Below are positions 43,036 through 51,766 of a stretch of 64,000 bases of DNA, one piece after another. Location of the stretch: assembly GCA_049291875.1 (NCBI GenBank), contig JBATQE010000064.1, forward strand, positions 1 to 64,000, in the 5' to 3' direction. Within the stretch, counting starts at the first letter, position 1. Each line of letters opens with the position of its first letter. This DNA is from CTSOIL-112 sp049291875. GTDB taxonomy: Bacteria; Pseudomonadota; Gammaproteobacteria; Burkholderiales; Burkholderiaceae. The translations under genes and the position numbers were made by a program. The notes below the pieces were generated by a model. It worked only from the letters and a program-made list of their open reading frames with translations. It searched no databases and was not told the origin of the DNA.

Positions 43036-43581
43036 ATGGCACTCAAATCCACCATCTACAAAGCCGAGCTGTCGATTGCCGACATGGATCGGTCGTATTA
43101 CGCCGACCACGCTTTGACGCTCGCGCAGCATCCATCCGAGACCGAGGAGCGCATGATGGTGCGCCTGCTGGCGTTTATCCTGAATGCGCACGAGCGCTTG
43201 ATTTTTGGCAAGGGCATTTCCACCGACGAGGAGCCGGACTTGTGGCATCTCGATTATTCAGGTGAAATTCGCCAGTGGATTGAGGTTGGTTTGCCGGACG
43301 AGCGCCGCATACGCAAAGCCTGCGGGCGTGCCGATGCGGTCGCGGTGTATTTGTACGGCGCATTGGCGGATAAATGGTGGCGCGACAACGAATCGGCGAT
43401 GATGCCGCTGGATAAAGTGTCGGTCTATCAACTGCCGGACACCTCGGCACTCAAAACCCTGTGTCAACGCAATATGATGCTGCAATGCACGGTGCAGGAT
43501 GGCGATGTTTGGCTGTCGGATGCGCGTGGTGTGCTGGGCGCGCATTTATTGATGTGCCAAAAACGCAAGGCGTCGGCGTAA
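43036..43581 (+). CDS. yaeQ: YaeQ family protein
   Basis: The 181-residue protein has the YaeQ pattern: MALKSTIYKAELSIADMDRSYYADHALTLAQHPSETEERMMVRLLAFILNAHE, then FGKGISTDEEPDLWHLDYSGEIRQWIEVGLPDERRIRKACGRA. The family has the PD-(D/E)XK nuclease fold. The acidic and Glu/Lys-like residues fall in DEEPDLW and WIEVG. Biological role is unknown; it was once linked to haemolysin or RfaH-like transcription effects. It stands alone and ends at the hairpin at 43605-43630. Confidence 0.92.
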   Translation: MALKSTIYKAELSIADMDRSYYADHALTLAQHPSETEERMMVRLLAFILNAHERLIFGKGISTDEEPDLWHLDYSGEIRQWIEVGLPDERRIRKACGRADAVAVYLYGALADKWWRDNESAMMPLDKVSVYQLPDTSALKTLCQRNMMLQCTVQDGDVWLSDARGVLGAHLLMCQKRKASA

Positions 43582-43604
43582 TCGAATGGCGGATAACACA
43601 GATA

Positions 43605-43630
43605 AGGGCGCATCATGCGCCCTATTTTAT
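43605..43630. terminator. Terminator between yaeQ and the SCO gene
   Basis: AGGGCGCA (43605-43612) pairs with TGCGCCCT (43616-43623) around TCA, followed by ATTTTATTG. It serves the convergent yaeQ and SCO genes. Confidence 0.75.
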
Positions 43631-44229
43631 TGTTTTTGTGCCGCCAGCATCTGCTTGATATCATGCACGATGGCTTCGGGTTTGGCCTCATACGGCGCGG
43701 ACACGATGGTTTTGCCGTTTTCGTCGAGCAGGTACAGATTCGCCGTGTGATTCACGATGTAATTCGGGTCGGCGCCTTCTTTTTCATACACGACTTGGAA
43801 TTGTTTGGCCATCTCGCGCGTGCGCTCGATCGGGTCGGCGTAGGCGCCGATAAAGGTCGGGTTAAACGCGGCCATATAGGCTTTGAGCACTTCCGGTGTG
43901 TCGCGCTCGGGGTCAACGGTGATGAATACGACACGCACTTTGTCCGCATCCGCGCCGAGTTTTTCCATCACGATTTTCATCTTACCCAGCGTGGTCGGGC
44001 AAATGTCGGGACACTGGGTGTAGCCGAAAAACACCGCGCTGATTTTGCCTTTGAGCGGCGCGTTGACTTGGAGCGGCTCGCCGTTTTGCGTGGTCAGTGG
44101 AATGGTGGTGTGCAGATTGCTGGCGGTGACGTTGGCGTTTAGATACTTGGGCGTCGGCTGGCAAGCGCTCAGTACGGCAATCAGCAGTGCGGCCGATGCG
44201 GTTTTTTTGAGTAAACGGGATAACATCAT
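43627..44229 (-). CDS. SCO1/SenC family copper-chaperone lipoprotein
   Basis: 200 residues. A lipoprotein signal (LIAVLSAC) precedes a thioredoxin-like SCO domain with the copper motif CPDIC (TQCPDICPTTLGKM) and the later His in VNHTANLYLLDENG. SCO proteins deliver copper to, or reduce, the CuA site of cytochrome c oxidase at the outer face of the inner membrane. The ATG overlaps the upstream stop as ATGA, so it is coupled to the BioC-like gene. AAGGAACT precedes it. Confidence 0.92.
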   Translation of the reverse strand: MMLSRLLKKTASAALLIAVLSACQPTPKYLNANVTASNLHTTIPLTTQNGEPLQVNAPLKGKISAVFFGYTQCPDICPTTLGKMKIVMEKLGADADKVRVVFITVDPERDTPEVLKAYMAAFNPTFIGAYADPIERTREMAKQFQVVYEKEGADPNYIVNHTANLYLLDENGKTIVSAPYEAKPEAIVHDIKQMLAAQKQ

Positions 44230-45065
44230 TCAGTTCCTTCGGGGCGTTTGTTTAAACTGGCGGTGAGCGATTCGAGCGACACGGTGCGCACGCCGTCATC
44301 CGCGTGCTCCTTTGCTGCGGCTGTCGGCTGCCACACCTGACCGTAAATAATTTCGAGCGAGAGCTGACGCACGCCCTCATCAAAAGCGGTTTGCGCCTGC
44401 GCGCGCCATGGTTCGCGTTCTGCGTCAGACAACGCCTGCAAATTCGGGCTAAGGTGTAACACGTCTTGCCACAAAGTCTCTGCATCGTCGTAACCCAAGC
44501 GCACGGTTTCAACATCGAGCACGGGCAAGCCAAAATGCAAATCCTGCAAGCGTCGCCCCATCGCCATGATGGTCGGCAAATGCTGCACCTGCGCGAGCCA
44601 GTCGGCATTGCGATTGACCAGCTCGGGTAGAGAACCCGCTCCCAGCGTGGCGAACAGCAGCACGCCGTCCTGCGCGAACCAGCTCGGCAGCTGTGCCAAT
44701 GCGGCGAGCGTATCACCTGCAGCGATGGTGTCCAGTACGAACGGCGCGAGCAGCCGTTGTGCAGGCTGGGCTTGCGTCAGTTGTGTGTCCCATTGTGCTG
44801 GCGCGATGTGCAGCGGCGTTGTGTTGGATGCAAACGGATTGAGCTTTTGCCACAAGGATTTGTGTTCAGTAATCGGCGCAGAGTCCGTTACATGCCACTG
44901 CTCCACCGTTGCGTTTGGATACGCGGCGCGCAGATCGTCTGAGGGCAGCGGCGCGGGGCTGATTTCGCGCACGCGTGTCAGCGGTGATTGAATCACCTCG
45001 GCGCGGCGCAGTAAATCGCGCGCGGCGTAGTGCACCAGATTGTCAGGAATACGAGCTGTGGTCAT
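44226..45065 (-). CDS. BioC-like methyltransferase-fold protein
   Basis: 279 residues resembling the divergent BioC-like protein next to comF in Burkholderiales. It begins IPDNLVHYAARDLLRRAEVI and includes SWFAQDGVLLFATLGAGSLPELVNRN and the C-terminal SLEIIYGQVWQP, found in BioC-type proteins. The canonical glycine-rich SAM motif DxGxGxG is not recognisable, so methyltransferase activity is doubtful. It is transcribed divergently from comF and upstream of the SCO gene. A role in pimeloyl-ACP/biotin synthesis is possible but not shown. Confidence 0.65.
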   Translation of the reverse strand: MTTARIPDNLVHYAARDLLRRAEVIQSPLTRVREISPAPLPSDDLRAAYPNATVEQWHVTDSAPITEHKSLWQKLNPFASNTTPLHIAPAQWDTQLTQAQPAQRLLAPFVLDTIAAGDTLAALAQLPSWFAQDGVLLFATLGAGSLPELVNRNADWLAQVQHLPTIMAMGRRLQDLHFGLPVLDVETVRLGYDDAETLWQDVLHLSPNLQALSDAEREPWRAQAQTAFDEGVRQLSLEIIYGQVWQPTAAAKEHADDGVRTVSLESLTASLNKRPEGTE

Positions 45066-45176
45066 TGGATGTGTGCGTTAAAACGCTTTGAAACGGGTTG
45101 AATCATGCACGGATACGCCGTAACATGGCATTAAAGTTTCCCATTTTAACATGAGCCACCCAGCGCCCCAAACCGT

Positions 45177-45968
45177 ATGTTCACCCATTTTGTCGAATCG
45201 CTGAATCAACGTAAAAACCGCCTGTATGACCATTTGGCCAAAAGGGTGGGCGGCTGCGTTTTATGCGGGCAAACGTCGGGGGAAATGCCTGCGTCGCCGC
45301 GCTTGTGCGCGGGCTGCGCCGAAACGCTGACACATACCAGCCTGGAGGAGGAACCGCATCCGCGCTGCACCCAATGCGCACATCTGCTGCACACCGCTGA
45401 GCCGCTGTGCGGCGACTGCATGACCGATCCGCCTGCGTTTGATCGCAGTGCGGTGTTTGCCGATTATGTCGGACAGATGCAGCATGCCTTGCTGCAATTT
45501 AAATTTCACCACGCACTGCACCTCGCACCACTGCTGGCCGATGGTCTGCGCCATGCGTTGAGCGCGTATGCGCAAACGCAGCGGCCCGATGTGCTGGTGC
45601 TCGTACCTGCCTTACCTTCGCGCGTGCAGCAGCGCGGCTTTAATCCTTTGCGTCTAATCATGCAGCACATCGACCTTCACGCGATTTGGCCGAGCAATAC
45701 GCCGGTCTTCAAGCCCAATGCGCTGATGCGCGTGCATCACGATCAACTACAAATTCATGTCAAACCCGATCAGCGGCGCAAGCAGGTGAAAAACGCCTTT
45801 GCGCTCGCGGCAGATTTTTCGCCACACGGCCAACACATCGCAGTGATCGACGACATCATCACCACGGGCGCGACGCTGCATGAAATCGCGCATACGTTGA
45901 AACAATCCGGCGCGCGGCAGGTGGATAATGTGTTGATTGCCCGCACGCCGAAGTCGCCAAAGCTTTAA
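45177..45968 (+). CDS. comF: ComF family phosphoribosyltransferase-like protein
   Basis: 263 residues. An N-terminal zinc-finger-like part (CVLCGQ, CAGCAETL, CTQCAHLL, CGDC) is followed by a phosphoribosyltransferase domain with the PRPP motif VIDDIITTGATL. ComF/GntX proteins are needed for DNA uptake or recombination of incoming DNA. This gene head is typical beside a BioC-like gene and trmL in betaproteobacteria. The initiation region has no strong Shine-Dalgarno sequence. Confidence 0.9.
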   Translation: MFTHFVESLNQRKNRLYDHLAKRVGGCVLCGQTSGEMPASPRLCAGCAETLTHTSLEEEPHPRCTQCAHLLHTAEPLCGDCMTDPPAFDRSAVFADYVGQMQHALLQFKFHHALHLAPLLADGLRHALSAYAQTQRPDVLVLVPALPSRVQQRGFNPLRLIMQHIDLHAIWPSNTPVFKPNALMRVHHDQLQIHVKPDQRRKQVKNAFALAADFSPHGQHIAVIDDIITTGATLHEIAHTLKQSGARQVDNVLIARTPKSPKL

Positions 45969-45999
45969 AATAGCGCTTTACCGTTTTTGCACACACATC

Positions 46000-46470
46000 A
46001 TGTTTCACATCGTCCTCGTTCACCCCGAAATTCCGCCCAATACGGGTAACATCATTCGTCTGGCCGCCAATACCGGTTGTCAATTGCACCTGATCAAACC
46101 GCTCGGCTTTCCGCTCAATGACAAACGCATGGTGCGCGCAGGGCTGGATTACCACGAATTCGCGCATCTAAATGTATACGAGTCATGGGAGGATTTTCTG
46201 CACCGCGCCCAGCCCGACGCGACGCGGCTCTTCGCCCTGACCACCAAAGGCTCGCATGTGTTGACCGACACCCAATTTGCCGCCGGTGACTGGTTTGTAT
46301 TCGGCTCGGAAACGCGCGGCCTGCCCGACGCGGTGCGTGAAACATTCCCCAGCCAGCAACGCATCCGCCTGCCGATGATGCCGAACAACCGCAGCCTGAA
46401 CCTATCCAACAGCGCCGCCATCATTGTTTACGAAGCATGGCGACAATGCGGCTTTGCCGGCGGACAGTGA
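46000..46470 (+). CDS. trmL: tRNA (cytidine/uridine-34 2'-O)-methyltransferase
   Basis: The 156-residue SPOUT methyltransferase (TrmL/YibK) methylates the 2'-O of the wobble base in tRNA-Leu. It starts MFHIVLVHPEIPPNTGNIIRLAANTGCQLHLIKPLGFPL, and has the SAM knot segments FVFGSETRGLPDAV and IRLPMMPNNRSLNLSNSAAIIVYEAWRQ. The ATG at 46000 is the family start. It lies 31 bases downstream of comF. Confidence 0.95.
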   Translation: MFHIVLVHPEIPPNTGNIIRLAANTGCQLHLIKPLGFPLNDKRMVRAGLDYHEFAHLNVYESWEDFLHRAQPDATRLFALTTKGSHVLTDTQFAAGDWFVFGSETRGLPDAVRETFPSQQRIRLPMMPNNRSLNLSNSAAIIVYEAWRQCGFAGGQ

Positions 46471-46549
46471 TCGCCCCGCAAGTGAAAGCCCCAAAAGCTC
46501 CGATTTTCAGTTAGACTAACACCCAAACGACCTCCCAAAAGGACACCTC

Positions 46550-47434
46550 ATGAACCAGCCATTTATCCCGCCCGCAGAAGTTGCCGAAGACGTCCGTGCC
46601 GCCCTTGCCGAAGACATCGGCACGGGCGATTTGACCGCCCTGATGATCGAGCCGACGCAGCAGGCGCACGGCCATGTAATCGCGCGTGAATCCGCCATCC
46701 TCTGCGGCCAACCGTGGTTCGACGAAGCATTCAAGCAAGTTGACCCGAACGTCACGATCACCTGGCATGTCAAAGAAGGCGAGCGCATCGAGCCGAATCA
46801 AGTATTGGTCGAAATGCACGGCGCCGCTCGCTCGCTCGTGACCGCAGAACGCACCGCACTGAACTTTTTGCAACTGCTCTCCGGCACCGCCACCACGGTC
46901 AACACCTATGTGCAAGCCATCGCAGGCACGAAAACTCACGTCGTTGACTCGCGCAAAACCATTCCCGGTTTGCGTCTGGCACAAAAATACGCCGTGCGCG
47001 TCGGCGGTGGCGCAAACCACCGCGTCGGCTTATACGACGGCATTTTAATCAAAGAAAACCACATCGCCACCGCAGGCGGCGTCACTGCTGCGCTCAAGGA
47101 TGCCTACGCCATCGTCGCCGCGCCCGATGTCGCCGCGCGTCCGGTAGCGCCGTTCATCCAAATTGAAGTCGAGCGCCTCGATCAGCTCACCGAAGCCCTG
47201 CAAGCCGGCGCAAAAATGGTGCTACTCGACAACATGACGCACGAACAAATCGCCGAAGCCGTGCGCATCAACCGTGAGCAGTTCAACGGTCAAGCCGTGC
47301 TCGAAGTCTCAGGCAACGTCTCGCTGGACAACATCCGCAGCTACGCCGAACTCGGCGTGGATCGCATCTCCAGCGGCAGCCTGACCAAACACATCCGCGC
47401 GACCGACTACTCCATGCGCGTGAATGCGGTTTAA
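46550..47434 (+). CDS. nadC: Nicotinate-nucleotide pyrophosphorylase (carboxylating)
   Basis: The 294-residue quinolinate phosphoribosyltransferase makes nicotinate mononucleotide from quinolinate and PRPP. Motifs: LAEDIGTGDLTA, ERTALNFLQLLSGTAT, DSRKTIPGLRLAQKYAVRVGGGANHRVGLYDGILIKENH and GVDRISSGSLTKH. AAAGGA precedes the ATG. It is followed by two hairpins and nadA; nadB is further right on the other strand. Confidence 0.97.
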   Translation: MNQPFIPPAEVAEDVRAALAEDIGTGDLTALMIEPTQQAHGHVIARESAILCGQPWFDEAFKQVDPNVTITWHVKEGERIEPNQVLVEMHGAARSLVTAERTALNFLQLLSGTATTVNTYVQAIAGTKTHVVDSRKTIPGLRLAQKYAVRVGGGANHRVGLYDGILIKENHIATAGGVTAALKDAYAIVAAPDVAARPVAPFIQIEVERLDQLTEALQAGAKMVLLDNMTHEQIAEAVRINREQFNGQAVLEVSGNVSLDNIRSYAELGVDRISSGSLTKHIRATDYSMRVNAV

Positions 47435-47442
47435 AAACATTC

Positions 47443-47511
47443 GGAAAAAGTAAAAACCTACTTTTTCCAGTTTAAAGATGCATTTTTTGTCAGGGGAACC
47501 CTGACAAAAAA
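47443..47511 (+). promoter_or_regulatory. Two hairpins in the nadC-nadA spacer
   Basis: The first hairpin has a 10-bp stem (GGAAAAAGTA at 47443-47452 with 47459-47468). The second has a 13-bp stem (TTTTTTGTCAGGG at 47483-47495 with 47499-47511) and a three-base loop. The second is a near-perfect 29-base palindrome in the leader of nadA, 36 bases before its ATG. It could be an operator for a repressor of NAD synthesis or an mRNA structure. No known NrtR, NadR or NadQ consensus was recognised. Confidence 0.5.
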
Positions 47512-47547
47512 TCACTAAAACCCAACTATTTTAAAAACGAGCAGACT

Positions 47548-48702
47548 ATGAGCATCAACGAACAAAAAATGTTTGAAGTCGATTACGACCTCGCACAATC
47601 CAACAAAGTATGCAACACCGCCATCGCATGGGCGCAGGTGCCGAGCGAACCGTCCGCCGACGAACGCGACGCGCTGATCGCGCGCATCAAAGCATTACTC
47701 ATCGAGAAAAAAGCCCTGCTGGTCGCACACTACTACGTACATCCCGACCTGCAAGATTTAGCCGAAGCCACCGGCGGCATCGTCTCCGACTCACTCGAAA
47801 TGGCGCGTTTTGGCCGCGACCATCCGGCGAAAACCTTGGTGGTAGCGGGCGTGCGCTTCATGGGTGAATCGGCGAAAATTCTCTCACCGGAAAAAACCGT
47901 ACTCGTACCCGATCTGCGCGCCGAATGCTCGCTTGATCTCGGCTGCCCGATTGACGAATTTTCCGCATTTTGCGACGCACATCCCGACCGCACCGTCGTC
48001 GTGTACGCCAACACATCAGCTGAAGTCAAAGCACGCGCCGACTGGATGGTTACCTCATCCATCGCACTCAAAATCGTCGCGCATCTGAAAGAACAAGGCA
48101 AAAAAATCATCTGGGCGCCCGATCGTCACCTCGGCACCTACATCCAAAAGCAAACCGGCGCCGACATGCTGCTGTGGCAAGGCTCCTGCATCGTACACAA
48201 CGAATTCAAAGCCATTGAACTCGAAAACCTCATAGCCAAACACCCCGACGCCAAAGTGCTGGTACACCCCGAATCACCTGATCCGGTCGTGCAACTGGCC
48301 GACATCGTTGGCTCCACCTCGGCGATTCTGAACGGCCCGAGCCAATTTCCCGACACGCAAACCTTCATCGTCGCCACCGACAGCGGCATGCTGCACAAAC
48401 TGCGCCAGCAGCACCCCGACAAAACCTTTATCGAAGCACCCACCGCAGGCGAATCCGCAACGTGTAAGAGCTGCGCGCACTGCCCGTGGATGGCGATGAA
48501 CGACCTACGCGGTGTGGTTGAAGTACTCGAAAAACTCGGCACCGGCTACAACGAAATCACCATCGACCCTGCGATTGCCGAACGCGCCAAACTACCGATC
48601 ACGCGCATGCTCGATTTCGCCGCCGCCGAGAAAGCCAAGGCGCAGCAGGCCGAACCAAGCAAACAACAGACCGACTTTCAGCCGAATATTGGGCCGGCTT
48701 GA
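47548..48702 (+). CDS. nadA: Quinolinate synthase
   Basis: The 384-residue Fe-S enzyme condenses iminoaspartate with dihydroxyacetone phosphate to quinolinate. It has LVAHYYVHPDLQDLAEATGGIVSDSLEMARFG, FMGESAKILSPEKTVLVPDLRAECSLDLGCPIDEF, VVYANTSAEVKARADW, VWAPDRHLG-like IIWAPDRHLGTYIQ, HPESP and the cysteine motif CKSCAHCPWMAMN. Three dispersed Cys should bind the 4Fe-4S cluster. It continues the nadC unit. Confidence 0.97.
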   Translation: MSINEQKMFEVDYDLAQSNKVCNTAIAWAQVPSEPSADERDALIARIKALLIEKKALLVAHYYVHPDLQDLAEATGGIVSDSLEMARFGRDHPAKTLVVAGVRFMGESAKILSPEKTVLVPDLRAECSLDLGCPIDEFSAFCDAHPDRTVVVYANTSAEVKARADWMVTSSIALKIVAHLKEQGKKIIWAPDRHLGTYIQKQTGADMLLWQGSCIVHNEFKAIELENLIAKHPDAKVLVHPESPDPVVQLADIVGSTSAILNGPSQFPDTQTFIVATDSGMLHKLRQQHPDKTFIEAPTAGESATCKSCAHCPWMAMNDLRGVVEVLEKLGTGYNEITIDPAIAERAKLPITRMLDFAAAEKAKAQQAEPSKQQTDFQPNIGPA

Positions 48703-48721
48703 TTGCACCATCGCATGCGTA

Positions 48722-48749
48722 GGGTGGGCAAACCTTGATTTGCCCACCC
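48722..48749 (+). repeat. Left REP sequence
   Basis: GGGTGGGCAAA pairs with TTTGCCCACCC (48739-48749) around a six-base loop, preceded by GTAG (48719-48722). It is the left partner of the inverted pair around the transposase gene. Confidence 0.8.
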
Positions 48750-48830
48750 ATAAAATACAAACGATAAATACAGTGCGCAAACCATGTTTGCACCGTACGC
48801 CCAACTTCTCCAACATATCGTTCAAAAATC

Positions 48831-49361
48831 ATGTCCGAATATCGACGCAGCCAAATACCCGGTGGCACCTACTTTTTCACCGTTGCTTTGGCTGATCGTC
48901 AATCAAAATTACTCACTCAGCACATTGATTTACTGCGTCAATCATACGCCCGCGCTAACGAATTACACCCTTTTAAAACCATTGCTATTTGTATTTTGCC
49001 CAATCATATACACGCCATCTGGCAATTACCGGCGGATGATGCGCGATTTGATTTGCGTTGGCGTATTATCAAGGCGAATTTCTCCCGTTATTTTGAGGCA
49101 AATATCGAGCGCAGTACCAGCAAAGCTCAAAAACGAGAAAAAGGTATTTGGCAACGCCGTTATTGGGAACATCTCATTCGGGATGAGCGAGATTTAAACC
49201 AGCATATTGATTACGTTCATGCAAACCCTGTTAAACATGGACATGTCACAAACGCCAAAGATTGGCCATACTCATCATTCCATCGCTATGTGCAAGAAGG
49301 TGTTTTGCCTGTTGATTGGATGGGGTCAATGGATGATGCAAAAATGCCATTAGGCGAGTAG
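48831..49361 (+). CDS. REP-associated tyrosine transposase (RAYT)
   Basis: 176 residues of the Y1 HUH transposase type (IS200-like). Motifs: a start with YRRSQIPGGTYFFTVALADR, the HUH site ICILPNHIHAIWQLP, the catalytic-Tyr region RRYWEHLIRDERDLNQHIDYVHANPVKHG and the C-terminal WPYSSFHRYV. RAYTs cut and join single-stranded DNA at REP hairpins and are thought to spread them. The gene is single copy here and flanked by REPs, the usual RAYT situation. It has no IS-like inverted ends other than the REPs. Confidence 0.93.
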   Translation: MSEYRRSQIPGGTYFFTVALADRQSKLLTQHIDLLRQSYARANELHPFKTIAICILPNHIHAIWQLPADDARFDLRWRIIKANFSRYFEANIERSTSKAQKREKGIWQRRYWEHLIRDERDLNQHIDYVHANPVKHGHVTNAKDWPYSSFHRYVQEGVLPVDWMGSMDDAKMPLGE

Positions 49362-49408
49362 GCAGTTGTAATTGTGCCAACAAAGTTTGAGCACTTTTTT
49401 ATATCAAT

Positions 49409-49434
49409 GGTGGGCAAATTAAAATTTGCCCACC
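49409..49434 (-). repeat. Right REP sequence
   Basis: GGTGGGCAAATT (49409-49420) pairs with its reverse complement (49423-49434). On the minus strand it begins with GTAG (49438-49435), so it is inverted relative to the left REP. Confidence 0.8.
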
Positions 49435-49453
49435 CTACCCGCTGGAAATTCAA

Positions 49454-50065
49454 TTATTCCGAGCAATGGAGATAATTTTTAACAACTAAACCCCATTGCT
49501 GCTTTTGATCAAAATTCGCAACTAAAGCATTCTCATACGGATTACCTGTAAAAGCATTCATTCCATGCAGAATCATATATTTGGGGAAATAATTTGGCTT
49601 CCCAATTTTCTTAATTCGTTCGCATGACAGTTGTAGACTTTTGTCGTTACTTTCCGTTTGCGCGTTAAAAGCCTTTTGTATACCCAGTTTTTCTTCTTCA
49701 GTAAATCCATCAAATAACTGCATAATTAATACAGTTCGTCCTTGAGCAGCAGTTTTATCAGAAACCCTTTGTGCATCATAAAAAGAATAAGCACCAGCTA
49801 ATTTGAATAAATCAATCGCTCTCTCATAATCTTTTTGTTTTACACAAGCTGCGACGCCTGTATATAAATCCGGTGGTGTATAAGTATTTTTAAGACTATC
49901 CAAACCCACACAAGACAGATACTGTGTCGGTTCTAAGTTGCCTTCCGCTCGATAATTGGTCACATTACCTATTTTCTCAACAATAATTTTTGGTTTTTCT
50001 AACTCTTGTGCATTCGCGGCGAACATACATATTAATAATCCTGTTGCCAGTAATTTTTTCATCAT
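49454..50065 (-). CDS. Exported hypothetical protein
   Basis: I do not recognise this 203-residue protein. It has a signal peptide (MMKKLLATGLLICMFAANAQ) and two TPR-like helices (PDLYTGVAACVKQKDYERAIDLFKLAGAYSFYDAQRV), and three cysteines after the signal. TPR/Sel1-like packing is possible. The coding DNA is AT-rich (a sampled line at 49801-49860 is 37% GC), unlike nadA and nadB, which suggests transfer. It sits next to the RAYT unit. TTGGAGAAC precedes the ATG. Confidence 0.75.
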   Translation of the reverse strand: MMKKLLATGLLICMFAANAQELEKPKIIVEKIGNVTNYRAEGNLEPTQYLSCVGLDSLKNTYTPPDLYTGVAACVKQKDYERAIDLFKLAGAYSFYDAQRVSDKTAAQGRTVLIMQLFDGFTEEEKLGIQKAFNAQTESNDKSLQLSCERIKKIGKPNYFPKYMILHGMNAFTGNPYENALVANFDQKQQWGLVVKNYLHCSE

Positions 50066-50080
50066 AGTTCTCCAATATCA

Positions 50081-51703
50081 TCAATTCTTCGGCGTCAAAA
50101 TCGTCGGCAATGCTTTGGGCAGCTCGCGTTTGTAATCGAGGCTGTAGTGCAAGCCGCGTGATTCGTGGCGGAAGCTCGCGCTGTTGATGATGAGTTCGGC
50201 GCAGGTCACGAGGTTACGCAGCTCAACCAGATCGGGGGTGATTTGGTATTGGGTGTAGTAGTCGTTGACCTCTTGCTTGAGCAGGCGCACGCGTTTTTCG
50301 GCTTGCTCCAGCCGTTTGTTGCTGCGCACGATGCCGACGTAGTTCCACATGGCTTGGCGCAGGGCGTCCCATGAGTGGGTGATCATGACGGCTTCGTCCG
50401 ACGGGATGACGCGCGAGGCGTCCCATTCGAGTAGATCAGGTGCTTTGTAGGCGAAGTTTTTGGCGGCGACTTCTTTGATGTTATCCGACACGGATTTGCC
50501 CATGACCACGCATTCGAGCAGCGAGTTGGAGGCGAGGCGATTCGCGCCGTGCAGGCCGGTGTAGGTGACTTCACCGATGGCGTAGAGATTTTGAATATCG
50601 GTGCGCCCCGCCAAATCGGTCGCGACGCCGCCGCAGGTGTAGTGCGCACCCGGCGCAACGGGAATCGGCTGTTGGGTCATGTCGATGCCCAGTTCCAGAC
50701 ACTTGGCATTGATGTTCGGAAAATGCTCGTGCAGGAATTCTGCGGGCAGATGCGTCATGTCGAGGTAGACGCATTCAATGCCGTTTTTCTTCATTTCAAA
50801 GTCAATCGCACGCGCGACGATGTCACGCGGCGCCAGCTCGCCACGCTCGTCATGGTCGAACATGAAACGGTAGCCGGGCTGTCCGTCTTTGCTCGGCAGG
50901 CGCAAAATGCCGCCTTCACCACGCAGCGCTTCGGAAATCAGGAATGATTTGGCGTGCGGGTGGTACAAGCAGGTGGGGTGAAATTGCATGAATTCCATAT
51001 TGACCACGCGGCAACCAGCGCGCCACGCCATCGCAATGCCGTCGCCGGAGTTGCTGTCGGGATTGGTGGTCACTTTGTAGACTTTGCCCGCGCCGCCCGT
51101 GGCCAGCACGGTGAAACGCGCTTGTATCGAGCTGATTTGGTGTGTTTCACGGTGTTGGATATAGACGCCGTAGCAGCGCGCGTCTTTGCTTTTTTGCTCA
51201 ATCTGACGTTTGTGTTTGTCGGTAATGAGGTCTACGGCAATGACGTTTTCAAACACTTGAATATTGCTGTGTTCGCGCACACGCTCGGCGAGTGCGACCT
51301 GAATCGCGTGCCCCGTGAGGTCATCCGCATGCACCACGCGGCGGTGGCTGTGGCCGCCCTCGCGCGTCAGATGCAGTTTGCTCGCATCGTCATCCTCCAT
51401 GGTGAATTGGACCCCCTGCGTCATCAGCCATTCGATCGACGCAGGCGCGTTGGTAATGATGTGGCGGATGGCTTCAAATTCGCCCAACTCGGCACCAGCG
51501 ATAAAGGTATCGCGGATGTGGTTTTCAAAATGGTCGTCCGAGTCCATTACGGCGGCAATCCCGCCCTGCGCCAAATCGGACGAACCGCTGATCAGGCCGC
51601 CTTTGGAGATCAAGGCGATTTTGTATTGTTCTCCGAGTGAAAGCGCGCAGCTCATGCCCGCCAAACCGCTACCGATAATCACGACATCGAATAATTGAGA
51701 CAT
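50081..51703 (-). CDS. nadB: L-aspartate oxidase
   Basis: The 540-residue flavoprotein oxidises L-aspartate to iminoaspartate for NadA. FAD motif FDVVIIGSGLAGMSCALSLG, substrate-site region GGIAAVMDSDDHFENHIRDTFIAG, active HLTREGGHSHRRVVHADDLTG and HPTCLYHPHAKSFLISEALRGEGGIL, and the later HYTCGGVATDLAGRTDIQNLYAIGEVTYTGLHGANRLASNSLLECV. Complete length for the family. It is transcribed toward the accessory genes that separate it from nadA. Confidence 0.97.
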   Translation of the reverse strand: MSQLFDVVIIGSGLAGMSCALSLGEQYKIALISKGGLISGSSDLAQGGIAAVMDSDDHFENHIRDTFIAGAELGEFEAIRHIITNAPASIEWLMTQGVQFTMEDDDASKLHLTREGGHSHRRVVHADDLTGHAIQVALAERVREHSNIQVFENVIAVDLITDKHKRQIEQKSKDARCYGVYIQHRETHQISSIQARFTVLATGGAGKVYKVTTNPDSNSGDGIAMAWRAGCRVVNMEFMQFHPTCLYHPHAKSFLISEALRGEGGILRLPSKDGQPGYRFMFDHDERGELAPRDIVARAIDFEMKKNGIECVYLDMTHLPAEFLHEHFPNINAKCLELGIDMTQQPIPVAPGAHYTCGGVATDLAGRTDIQNLYAIGEVTYTGLHGANRLASNSLLECVVMGKSVSDNIKEVAAKNFAYKAPDLLEWDASRVIPSDEAVMITHSWDALRQAMWNYVGIVRSNKRLEQAEKRVRLLKQEVNDYYTQYQITPDLVELRNLVTCAELIINSASFRHESRGLHYSLDYKRELPKALPTILTPKN

Positions 51704-51766
51704 TGTTGGTTCCGTTTTTGTTGGATTGTTTGTTGACTGGTTGATTGGTTGATTGGTTTTGTTGAA

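Larger units (their letters stand above)
48719..49438. mobile_element. RAYT element: transposase flanked by inverted REPs
   Basis: A REP-associated transposase gene (48831-49361) is framed by two palindromic sequences with the same arm in opposite orientation. Each begins GTAGGGTGGGCAAA, at 48719 on the plus strand and at 49438 on the minus strand, with the 5' GTAG that marks REPs of RAYT proteins. The unit lies between nadA and a hypothetical gene and interrupts the nad cluster. Confidence 0.8.
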
